From positions 70,965,345 to 71,029,344 of the forward strand of contig NC_092794.1 of NCBI RefSeq assembly GCF_918797505.1: 64,000 bases of DNA, read 5' to 3'. The stretch comes from Bemisia tabaci. Taxonomy: Eukaryota; Arthropoda; Insecta; Hemiptera; Aleyrodidae. Shown one piece after another: positions 21,439-32,551 of the stretch. How positions within the stretch are numbered: the first letter of the stretch is position 1; each line of letters opens with the position of its first letter. The position numbers and the translations under genes were made by a program. The notes beneath the pieces were generated by a model, which ran no database searches, was not told the DNA's origin, and worked only from the letters and a program-made list of their open reading frames with translations.

Positions 21439-21600
21439 AGTGGCGAAGCGGGAATCATGGACAATCGAGATTTTCCCCATTTGAAGCTATGTCGAAGGAT
21501 CGATTATCTAGGCGTTGGTCGCGAACATCCTAATAATCGATCCTTCACCGTAGGTTTAAACGGCAGATTGATCGATTCATCGCAAAGCACGCTTCCGCGA
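21439..21600. mobile_element. hAT-like MITE, CAGTGGCG family (diverged)
   Basis: Begins CAGTGGCGAAGCGGGAATC and ends TCGCAAAGCACGCTTCCGC. Central GAAGGATCGATTATC and GATAATCGATCCTTC-like arms enclose a TTGGTCGCGAAC hairpin. The right terminus has lost the CCACTG end. It sits next to GC-rich DNA. Confidence 0.6.
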
Positions 21601-22001
21601 GGAGCGAGACACCGGCGTCAAGGAGCTGGAACCGGTCGCGGTCACGACGGTGACAGGAAAAGCCCGCGGAAAAATCGGCGACGAATTTCGCGAGGAGGAA
21701 ATAATTTTCCAGCGAGGAGTCCGCGGCCGCATCGTCGCTTCCCCGGGGAGCTCGACCGCGATCTCGCGGAGGAAAGTGCGCGGGCGAGCGGCGGTGGGGG
21801 CGGCGGAGACCGGGAGGGGGGGGGGGGTGCTCGATTTGCAAACAGCGCGAACGTAGAAAGTGGTGAATCAGCATTCTGATCGTTGCATTACTTTTCCTTT
21901 CACCCGCTCTGAGCCGAAACTGGAAATCGGACCAGGCCCGGCGGTGCCGGCTCAAGGCCGCTTTTAGGTGATTCTCATTTCTCCGACGGAGGAACTTACT
22001 G
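21601..22001. other. GC-rich, CpG-rich stretch
   Basis: High GC with many CpG and a run of ten G near 21819. Long frames on both strands are compositional. It may be promoter-like, but nothing orients it. Confidence 0.3.
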
Positions 22002-22009
22002 CCGTCCGA

Positions 22010-22173
22010 CAGTGGCGTGGCGTGAATTGCGATATATCGATTGTATGCCATTTAAACCTATGGTAAAGAATCGATTATTGAGGTGTTCGCTGCGGACACC
22101 CTGTTAATCGATCCTTTTCCATAGGTTTAAATGGTATAACAATCGATATATCGTAAAGCACGCCACGCCACTG
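22010..22173. mobile_element. 164-bp hAT-like MITE with 8-bp TSD
   Basis: Near-perfect termini CAGTGGCGTGGCGTG and CACGCCACGCCACTG. The TSD CCGTCCGA is identical on both sides (22002-22009 and 22174-22181). Each arm has ATATATCGATTG close to the terminus and AAACCTATGG with an AATCGAT word toward the centre, which is the GGTGTTCGCTGCGGACACC hairpin. This is the cleanest member in the window. Confidence 0.93.
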
Positions 22174-22220
22174 CCGTCCGAGGTGAAAACGCCGTATATT
22201 ATCAAGGGAGAGGTATAAAC

Positions 22221-22653
22221 TAGAGTACCTTTATAGACAGAGTATGCCCATTCGTATCCTTTTACTACAGGAAAACTGTTCCGCTTTTTGATTGGTCAAC
22301 GAGTTTTTAGGCTTCACGATGCTCTTAGGGCCGTAAATAAACAAACAAGATGGCGGCTCACCTTAACATCGATAAGAAGCTAAATTTCACAAAAATCTCA
22401 ATTATGCGGCAGTAAAAATTTAAACTAGCATATCTACAAATAGCACACGAAAAATACATGAAAACATTGTTAAATCGCCTTTCACCTTTATCACAGGAGG
22501 ATGTAAGATGTGCATAACCTCAATCTTGCTTGCTGATAACAGCCATCTTGTTTGTTTATGTACGGCCCTAAAAACATAGTGTCAGCCTATTTTCACGCGA
22601 CCAATGAAAAACCGGAACAGAAATGGCCATACTCTGTCTATAAAGGTACTCTA
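22221..22653. mobile_element. 433-bp hAT-like MITE, TAGAG family, 8-bp TSD
   Basis: Begins TAGAGTACCTTTATAGACAG and ends CTGTCTATAAAGGTACTCTA. GTATAAAC flanks both ends (22213-22220, 22654-22661). The inner arms include AACAAACAAGATGGC and GCCATCTTGTTTGTT. No coding content. Confidence 0.92.
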
Positions 22654-22661
22654 GTATAAAC

Positions 22662-24654
22662 GTAGCCACAGAAAAGTGTTCAATTTAAGAAATCGGCAGC
22701 AACATTTTGTGTCAATATGGAGAGTAACAACTCAACCTTTCGGTTCCATTCACCCTTTTTCTTGGTTGACAACCTCCCAATCCATAAAAACTAGACAAGG
22801 ACGACAAGGATCAGCTAATTTCTTAGTTGACAATATAGTGCGCTAGCCATTCGCAAGTTAAACCCGATGAATGAATGGGAAACGTAAGTACATCGGGCCA
22901 GCAGGATATTTTCTTAATCCTGAGATGTCCCGGAGTGACCTAAAGTTTCGGTTGTATCAGAAAAATATGTATTGCTTCAGTTTAGTTGAGGGTATAATTC
23001 GTCAATTTTTCATCACTGGATCAGTTTCTCAGAGAATTTTTCAGGAACTACCAATCCCCACTTATTTCGATCGTTCAAGAGCAGTCAAAACTGTTGTCTC
23101 GGTCCAAATATAGAGGTTTGGAACGGGTCCACCACTTGTGCGAGCACGTTTCAAGTCCGACCGTAATCTAGGATCCAGAGGTTCCACAGGAGCAAGCTCT
23201 GGAGATTATGCTTTCTCTTGTGTGGGAGTTGTAAGTTCCTTTCCTCGCAAAGCTTGAGCCATTCACTTCATAGTGGATTGAAATCCTATTCCAGCCACCC
23301 GGGTCCCTTCACGTGAGAATAAGAGACAAAGCTCCACTAGCGGTCCGTAACAACAAGAGTCACAAAAAATTCAAGATATAAAAATAAAGACTAAAAATGG
23401 TAATACGTAAATTCCTTCGTAAACTTACGAGTGTTTTCCTTCCGATTTTTAAGATAATTTTGCTCCCAATCTCACCTGAAGTTCCTGAGTATTTCGAGTA
23501 AAAATATTCATAACTTTCCTCAAAAATAATAAATATATTAGCGGAAGACATTTTGCAACTCTCGAATGTTCATACGGCGCGGCGTTCTTCCTTAGCACGG
23601 CAGGAACGTTTTCAAGAGGTTAAAAGGTACTTACCTTCCCTGATTGAATCGAAAGACCTCACTCCATTGTTATCTGGGAACAAGAGAGCATAATAATGTA
23701 AGAAGAGGACACAACAGAAGGCTTAAAATTAGCAACATATTTGTCCCATCTTTTCAATTATTATTGTTCAAATCTAGTGGATTTTATAAATTATCACCAA
23801 AAATACTTGTAAAGGGCCTGCATGCCTACAAGCATTTAGACTATAGGTCGGTATGATGTGCGAGAAACTACGGATATATGGATTCTTTTGCCAGTCCGAA
23901 GTCTTTTTAGAGTTTTTAGATGATAGAGATCGTGCTAAAATCTCTCAGTTCAATCCCCATTATCTTCACTTTCGCAAAACCCCAGGAAAAATTTCACGTG
24001 AGAAAATTTGTGGTAGAGGTATGAAATGAATATATATTGATCAGGTTTTTTCATAAGTCCATTTCTTCACGTTTTTATCGAAAGATGTCACAGTTAAGGA
24101 ACTTCTCCCGAGGGATGGGGAACTTCTCCCTTCCTCTGGGAAGGATGTCTCCCGCAACTATTGTACGGGAACGTTTTAAACTTGTCTGGCATGGAAATTG
24201 TGAGTCACAAATAAGTGCAGCTAACTCAAGCAACGGACTCCAAAACAGAAATGCACAATGAGCCCAAGAAATGAAAACATCGAACGGCATTGATAGAAGC
24301 AAAACATTGATGTGCACTTTATCTTAAACATGACGGCACGGTAGTGAAAACAAACAAACACAGAAGCTAGAATGTCATTGAGGGTTGAAAGAACAATCAA
24401 AATGAGCTTATTACGCGATCAAGCAGAGTGTAATCGACGGAATGATAGTGTGGACATTCATGCCAATTTATCTCAGTCCATTATTACTGATTTTAGTGAG
24501 CAATAAAGCAACGCTTGTAAAGAGATACACCTTTTTATTTCATTCAATTTCATTTTATTCGAAAAGTAATTATTTTTATCATATTGATGTAATTACGAAA
24601 ATCATATTTAAATCTCTCAAAGTATTTACAAAAGTAGATATCTGCCAATAATCA
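22662..24654. other. unassigned AT-rich stretch
   Basis: Two kilobases without a recognised gene. A fragment of the CTGCCGTGC MITE family is visible at about 23375-23605, whose right end reads TTCTTCCTTAGCACGGCAG. Short open frames (60-80 codons) on both strands lack motifs. Confidence 0.4.
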
Positions 24655-24803
24655 TCTGCGATATATCGATTGATCTGCTATTTAAATTTATGGAAAAGAT
24701 CGATAAACAGGGTGTTCCCAACGAACACCTAGTTAGCAATCGATTCTTCAACAAAGCTTCAAATGAGGTAATATCGATAATCGATCATTCACGCTTCGTC
24801 TGT
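24655..24803. mobile_element. hAT-like MITE, CAGTGGCG family (ends eroded)
   Basis: The interior is typical: TGCGATATATCGATTGATCTG, AAAAGATCGAT, GGTGTTCCCAACGAACACC, AATCGATTCTT and ATATCGATAATCGATCATTC in the family order. The terminal CAGTGGCG is lost on the left and changed on the right, so boundaries are approximate. Confidence 0.65.
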
Positions 24804-24809
24804 AGAGTA

Positions 24810-25045
24810 AAGTGGGTAAGGAAAAGTAAAGAGAAGGGGGAGCTGAATGGAAAGCGGCAGGAGGAGGAGAGGAGATAGAACAAGAAGGAGAGGAAGAAGA
24901 AAATGTGAAAGGAGTAGAAGAGGAGGAATATGAAAAGAAGGAGAGGAAGGAACTAGTAAAGAAAATAACCATAAATTGAGTAGCAGCAGGAACAGGAGAA
25001 AGAAGAGGAGAGGAAAGAGAAGGCAGAAGAGTGCAAAATGCATGT
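24810..25045. repeat. purine-rich low-complexity tract
   Basis: The plus strand is dominated by A and G (GGAGGAGAGGAGATAGAA and similar). Ser/Leu-rich frames on the minus strand reflect this composition. Confidence 0.6.
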
Positions 25046-25291
25046 AAAATTTCTATAGAACATTTTCTCTTGTTTACATATTGTAGTAGGAAGGGTAAAA
25101 TCACTGGCAACACGTTTAAACAACACCAAATATTCTGATACCACTATTCAAACTCTAAAGAGCGCATATTGCCTACCCTCTCGAATGAAGGGTCATTGAA
25201 TGCAGAAAGCTGCACCGCAAACCAAATTTCCGCCTCGTGTTCCTAGTACGTTACCCGTCTTCCGGTCAACTGGGACTGTTATTAATATTCA
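25046..25291. repeat. fragment shared with 2090-2215
   Basis: Bases 25150-25260 match the reverse complement of 2090-2215, including ACCACTATTCAAACTCT and TACCCTCTCGAATGA. The rest is unassigned. No gene. Confidence 0.5.
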
Positions 25292-26008
25292 GACTAGAAT
25301 CGATGATCGATACCTGACGCGACGCGACCTGCTGCTCCATAACAGTATCCGGATCCGACCTGATGTTATATTCGTCAAAAATTAATATATCTGGCTCACG
25401 ATTGGCCTCCTCCATGCTGTAATGGACCAAGCGAATAAATATTTAGCGAATAGATCATAATAAATGGCGAATAAATAGAAAATATATAATCAGAGAATAA
25501 ATGTTTATTCACTCGGGTCCATCCCTATAGGTCGATAGGTTGAAACGATCCGCGACACGATCCAGTCAGCGTCCACCAAGAACCACCACCTGCCACCCTT
25601 TTCCCTTCATTGCCACTTTCCTCTGCACTACGCCATTATGCCGACTAGAATCAATGACCAATAACTGACGCGACTTGCTGCTCCACAACTGTATCCGGAT
25701 CCTACTTGATGTTATATTCGTCGAAAATCAATTATATATCTGGCTCACAATTATTGGCAATGGGCGTCCTCTGTAGCATGGACCAAGAGAATACATATTT
25801 GGAGAGTAGATAGGTAATAAATAGAGAATAGATACAAAATAAATAAATAATTAGAGAATAAATGTTTATTCACGTGGGTGCTTGCCAACAGGTCGAGAGG
25901 TTGAGAGGATTCGCGACACGGTCCAATCAGCGTCCGCCATAAACCACCATCTACCACTCAGAACCACGATCTGTCGCCAGTTTACCTGCCACTCTCTTCT
26001 GCTCTCCT
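25292..26008. repeat. 351-bp tandem duplication, two diverged copies
   Basis: GACTAGAATC starts at 25292 and recurs at 25643. Both units contain TGCTGCTCCA, GTATCCGGATCC, GATGTTATATTCGTC, an AATAAATA-rich middle, and a GACACGRTCCARTCAGCGTCC segment. Divergence with small indels indicates an old duplication. No open frame is shared. Confidence 0.8.
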
Positions 26009-26368
26009 AATCCAGGCTTGTGACCGCGACCGCTAAAAATCACTGTGATTTTGAGTAGCAGTCAATCACTGTGATTGGCGAGGAACACCTGTTATTCTGC
26101 ACTTGTTTTGGCAGTTTACGCCATAATTTAAACGCTAATAGTAAAAAAGTGAGCTACCAAAACTGTGGTTTCAAAGGGCGATAACAATTAATGAATGAGC
26201 TTGCATAAGGTTAATCATTGCCTACAGTTGGATACAATGCGATTGCAATAACGTACCAATAAAGCCACCTGCTACTTTTAACATATCGTGATTCCACGAA
26301 CGGCTGGAATTGGCGGTATTTTTAAGTTATCCTGTGAAAAATCATTCATGGCGCAACTCGCGCCTCCA
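26009..26368. other. unassigned stretch
   Basis: No recognised gene or repeat. A short direct repeat of CACTGTGATT occurs near 26041-26080. Confidence 0.35.
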
Positions 26369-26649
26369 GCAAGCCGATTGTTGAAATTGATAGACAAAGC
26401 TAGACAAAAAGGACATAAAAGGGATATGTGACATCCTATTGATGGAAGCGGGTGGTTGCAATGGAAAAAGGAGGTAGGTGATGGACTAACTAACGGCAAC
26501 CCCCGCAACCCGCATGAGAGACCCTATAGTTAGTCCATCATTTACCCCACAAGTCTACAAGAACCATATTTCAACCAATAGGATCGCTGCATTATCCGTA
26601 TGTATTCTTTGCCTATCGCTTTGTCTATCAATTTCAACAATCGGCCCGC
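26369..26649. mobile_element. MITE, GCGGGCTGATTATTG family
   Basis: Termini related to GCGGGCCGATTGTTGAAATT are inverted. Interior GGTTGCAATGGA, TAGTCCATC and CCAATAGGATCG segments follow the family order. About 280 bp. Confidence 0.8.
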
Positions 26650-27058
26650 AGGACCCGTGCCCGGGACTGAAGTCCCGCTTTTCCTCCCTCTTGGCGGCCC
26701 CGACTAACTAAATGCTCGTGGCGCACTCAGTCTCAATTTTTTCGGTATAATTGGATTACATTTTGCAATAAGGAGCGTCTATCTCTGGGTCTTTTGCTTA
26801 AGCACCTTTCTGCAAACAGAAACTAATGGCATATATTTTGTTTCTAAAATGAGCCAGAAACTGATCGCAAATTAATTGGTTCAATTTATCCCCAGCTTTT
26901 TTTTGTCCTCTCTTTTTTCCTGTTTTTCTTTAAAAAAATAAGAAAAAGAAGCACAAAGGTGACAATAAACTGATCGAAAATCATGCGAAACTGACCTCTC
27001 TCATGATCAATGATTTAGGTTACTCCCATCCACTTCATTCTCCTAGAAAGTATACGAT
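26650..27058. repeat. unassigned stretch with TTTTGCAA repeat fragment
   Basis: Bases 26755-26880 (GGATTACATTTTGCAATAAG to GATCGCAAATTAATTGGTTC) form a weak inverted repeat related to 10270-10410. The remainder is unassigned and shows no gene. Confidence 0.4.
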
Positions 27059-27059
27059 G

Positions 27060-27223
27060 GATTGGCGTGGCGTGCTTTGCGATACATCGATTGATCTGCC
27101 ATTTAAATCTGGGGAAAATGATCGATATACAGGGTGTTCGCAACGAACACCTTAATAATCGATGCTTTACCATGGCTTCAAATGGGGAAAAATCGAGAAT
27201 CGATCATTCACGCCTCGCCACTG
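27060..27223. mobile_element. hAT-like MITE, CAGTGGCG family
   Basis: Length 164 bp from GATTGGCGTGGCGTG to CGCCTCGCCACTG. It has ATACATCGATTGATC, the hairpin GGTGTTCGCAACGAACACC and AATCGATCATTC in family order. The TSD cannot be recovered. Confidence 0.8.
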
Positions 27224-27250
27224 AAAGAAAACGTTTACTGCAGCAGATTT

Positions 27251-27641
27251 GGTTGTATTTCTGCCGAACGGAACTAGAAGAAGGGAACGGTGGGGAAAAA
27301 GGGGTGTGCTCGTTAGTCGAGGGCCGTTAGAATGATCAATGGGAATTATAAAGCACCAGTGACGTCAGCGACGACGACCGAGCTCGGTTACGATGAGATC
27401 AGTGGTGGGCCTGGGGCTCCTTAACTCATGAGCCCTGTCCACAACACGTTTGTCACATGCCTACGGCTCATGAGCGCCGCATTCAGTTTGCACATAGTGT
27501 CGTTTGACAGAATGTAAAATCCTGCTTTTCCATTTCTCTAAAGGGAATCACGCCCACTTTTACATTGTTTCTTATGCAGCTTCCTAGAGCACACACTATC
27601 TTTCCCACTCGTGCACAGTTATCCCTTCGGCAGAAAGGAGG
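27251..27641. mobile_element. 391-bp MITE, GGACGTATTTC family, uninterrupted long form
   Basis: Begins GGTTGTATTTCTGCCGAACG and ends CGGCAGAAAGGAGG. ATTT flanks both ends (27247-27250, 27642-27645). It shares internal order with 17220-20834: GGTGTGCTCGTT, GACGTCAGCG, CTCATGAGCCCTGTCC, GTAAAATCC and TTATGCAGC. It therefore gives the empty site for the RTE insertion. Confidence 0.88.
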
Positions 27642-28035
27642 ATTTGCATGCAAATTTTTTATTGCTTCATCTGGAAGTGCTCAAAAAACTGATTTCACAG
27701 CATTTTTTGTAAATTTGTTTTGATATGAGAAATATTATAAAGATAGATTTAAAAGTTAGTAAATGCACCGCCTAGTGACGTCATCCGGCGGCATTTCCCA
27801 TTTAAACACACGTGTTTTAGCGGATTAGATAATTTTCTCATATCTTCTCAAATAATTGTTCAATTCATGAACCAAGGGTATCCTCGTGTTCAGTTCACTC
27901 AGTAGTTCCCACTTGAACACGAAATTCATCAAATTTAAGACACCTGCAAATTCTCCAATACGTCCATTTTTAAGATGCATCGACGTCATGTAATGGTGCA
28001 AGGAAGGCGATTGACCGAATAGAACGTCGGGGATA
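27642..28035. other. unassigned stretch
   Basis: No gene or recognised repeat. Confidence 0.35.
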
Positions 28036-28593
28036 CACTGAAAAAAAAAAAATATAGGTGTATTTACTAAGAAAATGGTAAAATTACCAAGAATTCAGGG
28101 TTCTATTTGATCCCAGTTTTTTCTTGGCAAAATTACCATTTATGGAATTGGTAATTTTACCGAGAAATCTCGGTAAAATTACTGACTTTCTCGGTAATTC
28201 CACTGGACCTCGGTAATAACGCCAATATTTTTTATCGACTGTGGTAGAATTACCGAGATAAAATGGCAAAGTTACCGGGAATTGATTACCAATAAAAGGG
28301 GTACACTGAAAAAAAACTGCTAAAATCAACACATGAAATAGTGAAAAAAGGTGACAACTCATCAAAATAGATTAAGAACACCGGGTTGATTTAACTAATT
28401 TGGTGATTTGTCACCGTATTTTAGCAATTTTTTTTTTCAGTGTAGTCTTACCTGAGGAAAACAGTAAAAATACGGGTTTTTAAGTAAGCTTACCAGTCTG
28501 TCTTGGTAAAATTAACAATAATTGGTAAAAAAAAGTGAGATGGTAAAGGTACCAACGGACCTCGGTAAAAACGCCGAGAATTTTTTTTCAGTG
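28036..28593. mobile_element. MITE with CACTGAAAAA termini and TA TSD
   Basis: CACTGAAAAAAAAAA at the left and TTTTTTTTCAGTG at the right are flanked by TA on both sides. The interior is built from repeated GGTAAAATTACC-like words and their variants. A second member of the same TIR type (28304-28442) is nested within. A related copy in inverse order lies at about 29705-30151. TA TSDs suggest a Tc1/mariner-type or similar transposase source. Confidence 0.85.
28304..28442. mobile_element. 139-bp nested MITE, CACTGAAAAA termini, TA TSD
   Basis: Begins CACTGAAAAAAAACTGCTAA and ends TTAGCAATTTTTTTTTTCAG then TG, with TA at 28302-28303 and 28443-28444. Inner sequence GGTGACAACTCATCA and TGGTGATTTGTCACC is inverted. 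Confidence 0.85.
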
Positions 28594-28806
28594 TAAGTAC
28601 AGTACGAGAGGAGATTCAGTAGGCGCAGCGGTCGCGGCCCTCGGCGGGAGGGGGGGGGGGGGGGGGGTCCGATGCGATTACGGATGCAGGCAAATCAAGT
28701 TTACGGTTGTATCATCAACGTAACGCAGGGGCGACCAGACTGGGCGCGCTGAGCATGCGAATCGGATGCGAGGCGGGCGGGTTGCGCGAGCCGGAGTCGC
28801 AACGAC
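28594..28806. other. GC-rich stretch with poly-G run
   Basis: A run of about 18 G lies at 28650-28667 within CpG-rich DNA. No gene is supported. Confidence 0.35.
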
Positions 28807-29041
28807 GCACAGTGGATCGCGTCAATCGGAGAGGTCGCATAAAATTTGGAAACTTCAAACGCTCATAACTCCGTTTATATAAAAATTTGAGGTTTTTAAA
28901 ATGGTTTCATTGGTTTCCTCGTAAAATTTTCTTCTCGAACCACCCCTTGAAATTTAAAATGTGATGAAATAAACATCAAAATTCGCAGTTACAGTGAACA
29001 ATTTCATGTCCGACCCCTCCAATCGACTCGGTCCACTGTGC
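28807..29041. mobile_element. MITE, CACAGTGGATC family
   Basis: Begins GCACAGTGGATCGCGTCAAT and ends CGACTCGGTCCACTGTGC. The interior GAGGTCGCATAAAATTTGG, TCCGTTTATATAAAAATTTG and GTTTCATTGGTTTCCTCG lies in inverse order relative to 32552-32803. About 235 bp. Confidence 0.75.
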
Positions 29042-29410
29042 GACGCCGGCGAGCAGCGCGGCGTAAAACAGCGGAGACCGTTAGTTGCCAGTGACGAGCA
29101 ATTAATCGCCGATCCCAAGGCGGGCCCGGGCGACTCCGGCGGAGAGCCGACAATGCGGCGGGGCCCTCGTGAGAGCCCGCTCTGAGAACCCATCGCTGAT
29201 TAGTTAATTCAGTGTGGCAACTTTCCTTTTCAGGAGAAAGTTTCGTATCTGTTCCTCTTACTTTCTTAAGTCACATGATTCGCCGATCGCGACCGCGGAC
29301 GCCGCGCTGCTGGCTGTCGGATGAAAAAACCCCGCCGCCGCCGCCCGGGAAAACGACCGCGGACGCTCCGAGTTTTTCCCTTTTTCCTTTTTTTACGCGG
29401 GACAGGAGCA
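29042..29410. other. GC-rich unassigned stretch
   Basis: CpG-rich with CCGCCGCCGCCG near 29333. Open frames on both strands have no motif. Confidence 0.3.
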
Positions 29411-29683
29411 GCGGGCCGATTATTTAAATTTATAGACAAAGCTGTAGACAAAGCAGACATAAGGAGTGTCGAGCGATCCTATTGGTTGAAATGGGTGGTT
29501 CTTATAGACCAAGCGGGTAAATGATGGACTAACTATCGGGTCTCTCGTGGGTTTCCGTTAGTTAGTCGATTACCTACGTCCTTTGTCCATTGCAACCACC
29601 CGCTTCCACCAATAGGAGCTCTCCATATCCTTTATGTTTTCTTTGTCTATTGCTTAGTCTATCAGTTTCAATAATCAGCCCGC
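29411..29683. mobile_element. MITE, GCGGGCTGATTATTG family
   Basis: Termini GCGGGCCGATTATTTAAATT and TTTCAATAATCAGCCCGC. Interior CCTATTGGTTGAAATGGGTG and CAACCACCCGCTTCCACCAA are inverted. 273 bp. Confidence 0.82.
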
Positions 29684-29704
29684 AGGGGACAGACAACGGA
29701 ATGG

Positions 29705-29840
29705 GAAAACAGCTGGATATTAGCGTCCCTCACTTTTACCAAGGTCCGTTGGTACCTTTACCATCTCACTTTTTTCACCAATTATTGGTAATTTTACCAA
29801 GACAGACTGGTAAGCTTACTTAAAAACAGGTATTTTTCCT

Positions 29841-29874
<34 letters not shown>

Positions 29875-30151
29875 CAGGTAAGAATACCTCTTTGATTGGT
29901 AATCGATTCCCGGTAACTTTGCCATTTTATCTTGGTAATTTTACCACAGTTGATAAAAAATATTGGCGTTTTCACCGAGGTCCAGTACAATTACCGAGAA
30001 AGTCAATAATTTTACCGAGATTTCTCGATAGAATTACCAATTCCATAAATGGTAATTTTACCAAGAAAAAACTGGGATCAAATAGAGCCCTGAATTCTTG
30101 GTAATTTTACCCTTTTCTTAGTAAATACACCGAGATTTTTTTTCCAGTGCA
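29705..30151. mobile_element. MITE related to 28036-28593, with a 33-base poly-T run
   Basis: The words GGTAATTTTACC, TTACCGAG and TCTCGGTAA-like recur in the inverse order of 28036-28593, with the end TTTTTTTTCCAGTG at about 30150. A run of 33 T at 29842-29874 followed by CAGG sits where the relative has its nested element, and may be its remnant. The left end is eroded. Confidence 0.65.
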
Positions 30152-30188
30152 ATGAGTGAGTAAAACATTGCAGCTCGCAAGTCTTTCA

Positions 30189-30450
30189 GCGAGCTGATTG
30201 TTGAAATTGGTAGACAAAGTGATAGACAAAAAAGACAAGAAGGATTCGAAGGGATCCTATCGGTGGAAGCGGGTGGTTGCAATGGACTAACTAACGGCAA
30301 CCCACGAGAGGCCCTACATCCAGTCCCTCATTTTCACCTTTAGTCTATAGGAACCACCCATTCCAACCAATAGGGTCACTCCATACTCCCTTCTATGCCC
30401 TTCTATTCTATGTGTATAGCTTTGTCTATCAATTGCAACAATCAGCTAGC
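30189..30450. mobile_element. MITE, GCGGGCTGATTATTG family
   Basis: Left end GCGAGCTGATTGTTGAAATT, right end TTGCAACAATCAGCTAGC. Interior follows the family order. It is followed 16 bp later by another member. Confidence 0.75.
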
Positions 30451-30466
30451 TGGACTAATCGTCCCT

Positions 30467-30679
30467 GCGGGCTGATTATTGAAATTGATAGACAAAACGG
30501 TAGGTGAAGAAAGCATAGGGAGTATGGAACGATCTTATTGGTTGAAATAAGTGGTTCCTGCACGTAGACTATAAGGGAGAAAATGATGGACTAACTATAG
30601 GGTCTCTGGTGCTCTGGTGGGTTGACGTTAGTTAGTCTATTACCTATCTCCTTTGTCCGTTGCAATCACCCGCTTCGGT
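30467..30679. mobile_element. MITE, GCGGGCTGATTATTG family, right end truncated
   Basis: The left terminus GCGGGCTGATTATTGAAATT is intact. The copy runs to the GTTGCAATCACCCGCTTC segment and then breaks into unrelated sequence, so about 60 bp of the right end is missing. Confidence 0.72.
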
Positions 30680-31570
30680 GGGACGAAGTCCAGAACCGCG
30701 GAGACAAATAAAGAATCGACCCCACGGAATCCGAATTACATGGTCTCGGAACCCCTTCAGCCCCCCTTGGAAATCAGAAGGGGGGGGGGGTCCTCACTTC
30801 GAAACCCTTTTACACCCGGAGAAGTCGGAGCTATGGCTTCAATACCCATTACTCGAAGCCTTTGAGCTCGCAAACGCCGGTAGTGCTATACATATAGTCG
30901 GTAACTACAGCCTCCACACCAGCAGTTTTTTTCACCAGTGATACTTTTTCCAAGTCTCCCTGTTTGGCCGTCCAATTCCAGTTCAACTTTAAATGTTTTA
31001 GGAATCTGCCGCAGTTGCATTTCAACGCCGCCGTGACATAATGTCATAGCCATTTTAAAAAATGTCAGTAATATAGTTTTGAAAATAAATCCCCGTTTGT
31101 AATCGATTTCGTCATGCGATTTGGCAATATTTAGAGAGCAAAGGGCATCGTGTAATGGAACATGCTCATGCAAAAGCTACTTTCCTCTCATCTCGCCCAA
31201 GATCCGCGCAGCCGCACTAGCCCACTGCGAGCTTTGAACCAGGCTCTGAAACGCCACATGGTTTCCGAATTTTGCTCATATTTAAAGCGAAAGTTCGCTG
31301 TGATGGTGCCTCGGCGAGGAATTGTCCAATGTCGTAAGTGTAACAAAGGAAAGGATTCTTCATCGCAAACTAAATCGAAGGAATATTTTTGATTTACATG
31401 AAAGACGGAAAAAGAATAAAAAGAGAACTCATGAACTCACAGTCCTGAGCGTAGCTAGGTTATTTTGCTGGTAGGTACTGGCCCTCCCATCACCGGGGGG
31501 TTAAATAATTGAACTTACTTTTAGCACCAAATGAAGAACAAAAATATTAGTCCAAGAAGCCAAAAGGGGA
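30680..31570. other. unassigned stretch
   Basis: No gene is recognised. A G run lies at 30780-30790. Frames up to 95 codons on both strands lack motifs. Confidence 0.35.
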
Positions 31571-31572
31571 TA

Positions 31573-32130
31573 ATGGACCACTAGACAAGGTACGAATTTA
31601 CGCATTCTGATCATGATACATGTATCTTAACCAGAATTTCACGTAGAACACGATTCGCGCAACGAAAATTGCTGATACCAACTCTTAACGAAGCTATTAA
31701 CATTTTTATTTCACATTGGTTACGAGGAATTTGAACTGCCCGCTCACAAGAAACTCAAAGCTCTACGTGAGTCAAATCGCGCACTACAACGGTTTCAGCG
31801 ATCTCCTCAATCGAGCAATGTTCATTTCCCACCATGTGTTGTTCAAGCTATAAGCAATTTGCTATAGCTGAGCCAAAGCGTCAAGACTGAGGTTGCCAGA
31901 TTTTTATATCGCTGAGACGTTTATGATAACGTTACGCGCGCAATATGAATCACGTAGAGCATTGAGTTTTCATGAGCGGGTGGTTTCAATTCACGCATCA
32001 AGAATCATTAAATATCTTCGTAAGGAGTTAATTACGGTAATTTTCGTTGCGCGAATCGTGTTAAGCGTGAAATTTTGGTTAAGAAACATGTATCGGAATG
32101 CTTAAATTCGTACCTTGTCTAGTGGTCTAT
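31573..32130. mobile_element. 558-bp MITE, ATGGACCACTAGACAAGG family, TA TSD
   Basis: Begins ATGGACCACTAGACAAGGTA and ends TACCTTGTCTAGTGGTCTAT, flanked by TA on both sides. The arms extend inward through CGAATTT, TACATGT and CACGATTCGCGCAACGAAAA and their inverses. A relative is nested at 45993-46544, and fragments lie near 4580, 33194 and 42767. Confidence 0.85.
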
Positions 32131-32455
32131 TATACCATCGCATTGCTGGTATTTTTTGCCTGCAACAATGTGCCTAAGCAATTTTTCTTATTTTTTTAAT
32201 AGACAATGTTGATTACACCAGTAGGAATCGAATGTGAAAAGGTAAAATGATTTTAAGATCCTTTTTGCACGCGATGATAGGCCACCAATGCTGCAAGTTT
32301 TGTTCGCACCCCCAAAAGTACCGGCGGGTTCGATCCATTTGAAAATACCAAGTGATTAAGCAAATCGTATTTTTGTTTTCGCCGGCTCGTTATTTTCAAT
32401 GCTCGAATTTACTTCAGAAATCGATTTGCAAACCCTGTTTCGTCGCTCCCCTGAC
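32131..32455. other. unassigned stretch
   Basis: No gene or recognised repeat. Confidence 0.3.
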
Positions 32456-32547
32456 GTAAGGGCGTATCTCGATTTTCATGTGAGCCCTGATTTAAATTTA
32501 AATCGACGCTTCTAAGGGCTCATATGGTAATTGAGATACGCCCTTAC
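32456..32547. repeat. 92-bp fold-back sequence
   Basis: GTAAGGGCGTATCTCGATTT pairs with GAGATACGCCCTTAC, and TGAGCCCT with AGGGCTCA near the loop. It is a small MITE or hairpin of unknown family. Confidence 0.7.
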
Positions 32548-32551
32548 ATCA

